This document shows positions 8,801 to 9,508 of a stretch of 9,508 bases of DNA, in pieces. The translations under genes and the position numbers were made by a program. The notes under the pieces were generated by a model. It did no database searches, was not told where the DNA came from, and saw nothing but the letters and a program-made list of their open reading frames with translations. Positions within the stretch are counted from its first letter, which is position 1. Each line of letters begins with the position of its first letter. This DNA comes from CAYGVT01 sp964353355 (lineage in GTDB: Archaea; Thermoplasmatota; DTKX01; GCA-020343715): NCBI GenBank assembly GCA_964353355.1, contig CAYGVT010000060.1, forward strand, positions 1-9,508. The letters are read 5' to 3'.

Positions 8801-9508
8801 TTGTTGAAATGACCTAGGTAGATGTACGAATCTACCTCATACTTGCCAGCATTGTTCCTTGAATTGGCGAAGATGACGTCGGTAGCGTACCAATCAAGCT
8901 TTGTTATTAGCACATCCTCTGCGCCCGAGGTCCGCAGGCCCGTGGGTGTGGCTTCGAAACCCCCGCCATCCTTAGACCAGTAGATGTAGCTATCAATCTC
9001 GGTGGACCCTGCATAGAAGCTGTTAGCAAATACCAGGTCTAACTTGCGATCGAGATCCAAACTACCAATCGCAACCGCCCTGGCACCCCTCGTTGGGAAC
9101 CTGTAAGATGGTGAGGTGCCGTCGAATCCGGTCACGCCCTGCATGAAGACCATGCTGTCGGTCGAAGTTGAGGACGCGTCCTTATAGCATGAGAACGCAA
9201 GATCGGTCCTCCCATCCTCGTCCATGTCGGCCGCGGCGACACCCGAAGCGCCAGTGGTCGCGAATTGAACGTCCGGCGTCGCGTTGTAACCACTAGTGGA
9301 CCCCCAGAACAGTGTACTGTTTATCATATAATCGGTCCCGTTCTGCTCCTGGGCGAACACGACATCGATGTACCCGTCTTTGTTGAGGTCCTCGAGCAGG
9401 ACGTCGGAGGCGCCGACGGTCGGGAACTCCCAGTCGGGCTCGTCCCGCCATCCGACGGGGGAGTTGAGGAAGAGCGGACTTGTGGCCGAGTAGGTGGTGT
9501 CGTCGAGC
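5863..9508 (-). CDS. Paralogous giant type I surface protein with propeller, Ig/cadherin/PKD-like domains, TM helix and SHOCT-like tail (5' end cut by window)
   Basis: The frame is open from the right edge to a TAG at 5863-5865, giving 1214 visible residues ending in EEWVED. The GTG at 9360 is internal: the reading continues upstream with residues matching the paralogue, so the true start lies beyond the window. Visible order: T-x-G-A-x-x-V propeller blades; jelly-roll-like module; Ig/PKD-like pair; two cadherin-like domains; PKD-like domain; PTPPPPPPPEDGD hinge; TM helix about residues 925-950 followed by SRRREQR; charged Ala/Glu-rich tail; conserved module around residue 1085 (RMPYGIPAPDL to GKWYYSD); and a SHOCT-like hairpin near residues 1167-1200 (LEERFILGEISEEAYKELK). 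It aligns with the downstream gene throughout, with small indels. A first propeller and signal peptide probably lie upstream, as in the paralogue, but are not seen. Codons at about 8330-9360 are AT-richer than in the rest of the gene. Confidence 0.93.
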   Translation of the reverse strand, partial: LDDTTYSATSPLFLNSPVGWRDEPDWEFPTVGASDVLLEDLNKDGYIDVVFAQEQNGTDYMINSTLFWGSTSGYNATPDVQFATTGASGVAAADMDEDGRTDLAFSCYKDASSTSTDSMVFMQGVTGFDGTSPSYRFPTRGARAVAIGSLDLDRKLDLVFANSFYAGSTEIDSYIYWSKDGGGFEATPTGLRTSGAEDVLITKLDWYATDVIFANSRNNAGKYEVDSYIYLGHFNKTSRAVPDVVLPTVGTSAIAEFPVWSDTNMNFVPSLVFASAYNGSSYKIPSRIFNQSEYPEHIFKMTELPTEGASDVYATSFNHFISYITGYLSKPITPEDPSDAGTFHTLRYTAITGSKGMIKVVDAKTWEVLTETAMANGTNEILIEGAFNLREHPSVRVMATGFGTLDDLWLNWTKRVRKSPVVDDLGVSSGSLLRLQQGSLWVNVTDEYDPAKDLRVTVEHRLNGTTTWATYLITAPAFSNGAWRATVRPRADAPVGSYDFRVVAIDSDMMSSGYWEFPNALLVVNNLPSAPEVRIIPESPTTSSTLSVQIVTSATDIETTGLTYRYRWYRDGVLNATLTSDTVTAPFTERGQNWSVEVRAFDGLDQGAAAAAWVVIVNAPPQVRTPLPTPEILEDAADDQWIDLSKAFEDPDGDALTFSVDPVPDHIGVTIDQATGKVTLRPVQDWSGEEGITFWASDGSLSTSQTAYVTVTAVNDRPRFTTVNGQPITADPVALSVDQGEQLIITVGSADVEGDELVFSVNTTAVDVDEATGAITFQPGNDEVGTLRFALTMYDVASPSAKVTLNFTLSVVNINDPMDAPRIVNPRAGDKFKANVTFSLIGACTDPDTQYGQPLSFKWYWNGTNYIGEGTSLTWNFTTAGTYNITLVVSDGEFSKVAFVLITIEPKDIPTPPPPPPPEDGDDGSISTIMVIGILVVLVVIGAVMFLVLSRRREQRIEEAEVAEEQVDERQVALRRMAAAVKATADAMEMETGKAAVVPKAGGVQAGELEEVTIESRGPGGEAAVATAKGMEDRMLTMRPKETEAASKETMALFKDMARTETAASAADQDKMRVDNEKRKYATAIGRMPYGIPAPDLKGMDWNDLAALLATGERRTLPDGHETTQVMGKWYYSDPSDSSTFLKEHGARPKAEPRRAVAAAAVAPKVDKATLLAKLEERFILGEISEEAYKELKVKLEANEAQGQGASGEEWVED
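5905..6018 (-). other. SHOCT-like C-terminal helical hairpin, upstream protein
   Basis: It encodes VDKATLLAKLEERFILGEIS and then EEAYKELKVKLEANEAQ near the C-terminus. The pattern of an amphipathic helix, a short turn G-x-I-S/T-E-E and a second Lys/Leu-rich helix is that of the short C-terminal (SHOCT) family, which is thought to mediate oligomerisation or contacts between proteins. The assignment is by pattern, without a profile search. Confidence 0.7.
6100..6285 (-). other. Conserved cytoplasmic module (RMPYGIPAPDL ... GKWYYSD), upstream protein
   Basis: It begins at KRKYATAIGRMPYGIPAPDL and runs through GMDWNDLAALLATGE, LPDG and GKWYYSDPSD to FLKEHG. The paralogue at 1-180 matches almost residue for residue, whereas the preceding stretch of the tail is poorly conserved. 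I do not recognise a named family. The invariant W, Y, G and P residues suggest a small folded or partner-binding domain on the cytoplasmic side. Confidence 0.75.
6660..6740 (-). other. Transmembrane helix coding segment, upstream protein
   Basis: It encodes ISTIMVIGILVVLVVIGAVM and FLVL, then SRRREQR. It is preceded by the same Pro-rich and acidic hinge as in the paralogue. The hydrophobic core is conserved while flanking residues differ. Confidence 0.92.
8560..9440 (-). repeat. T-x-G-A-x-x-V propeller repeats of the upstream protein (six visible)
   Basis: Six repeats are visible: PTVGASDV, ATTGASGV, PTRGARAV, RTSGAEDV, PTVGTSAI and PTEGASDV. The signature at the start of each blade is conserved against the paralogue, but the loops and the last two blades differ and contain short insertions. 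Calcium-loop residues are partly lost (DMDEDGRTD retained, SLDLDRKLD altered, KLDWYATD lost). The first repeat of the set would fall just past the right edge. Confidence 0.83.

Larger units (their letters stand above)
6107..9508 (-). repeat. Tandem duplication, upstream copy (visible homologous part)
   Basis: Partner of 1-3378. The start tccgagtagtacca at 6107-6120 is identical to bases 1-14, and base 9508 corresponds to base 3378. Bases 8141-8205 are identical to 1993-2057 over 65 bases, while other parts, such as the juxtamembrane tail and 8560-8800, are strongly diverged. Confidence 0.93.

Noticed and set aside
9358..9360. GTG as the start of the upstream gene
   Set aside because: The frame stays open to the right edge and the 49 residues upstream of it match the paralogue closely, so this is an internal Val codon.
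1..9508. CRISPR array, insertion sequence or attachment sites
   Set aside because: No short regularly spaced DNA repeats, transposase frame or inverted terminal repeats were seen; the repeats present are protein domain repeats and the large gene duplication.

Overview
The window holds two large, co-oriented, paralogous genes on the minus strand and nothing else that I can support as a gene. The upstream gene (5863-9508) runs off the right edge, so its N-terminus is missing. The downstream gene (1-5696) starts inside the window and runs off the left edge, so its C-terminus is missing. A 166-base intergenic gap separates them. From about 6107 to 9508 the upstream gene aligns co-linearly with 1-3378 of the downstream gene. 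The pair is therefore a tandem duplication with a period of about 6.1 kb.

Both products are very large, single-pass, type I surface proteins. The order in the downstream protein is: signal peptide, a beta-rich jelly-roll-like module, a six-repeat FG-GAP/VCBS propeller with canonical calcium-loop motifs, a second jelly-roll-like module, a second propeller of seven repeats with a T-x-G-A-x-x-V signature, a third jelly-roll-like module, two Ig/PKD-like domains, two cadherin-like domains, a PKD-like domain, a proline-rich hinge, a transmembrane helix, and a charged cytoplasmic tail. The tail has a divergent coiled-coil-like part and then a highly conserved module with the core RMPYGIPAPDL and GKWYYSD. 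The upstream copy, whose end is visible, finishes with a SHOCT-like helical hairpin.

The organism is most likely a GC-rich archaeon, probably of the Thermoplasmatota. The reasons are the architecture (giant VCBS/PKD ectodomain, one helix, SHOCT-like tail), mixed AGG and CGC arginine codons, many N-x-S/T sequons confined to the ectodomain, TATA-like boxes and a GGCGGTG Shine-Dalgarno sequence in the intergenic gap. No marker gene is present, so this placement is inference.

The likely role is surface recognition or adhesion, loosely resembling integrin alpha chains and cadherins in layout, with the conserved tail connecting it to the cytoplasm. The ligand and partners cannot be read from the sequence. 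The points most worth following are the tandem duplication, the uneven divergence between copies (a 65-base identical run next to diverged stretches), an AT-richer block within the upstream gene, and the conserved cytoplasmic module.
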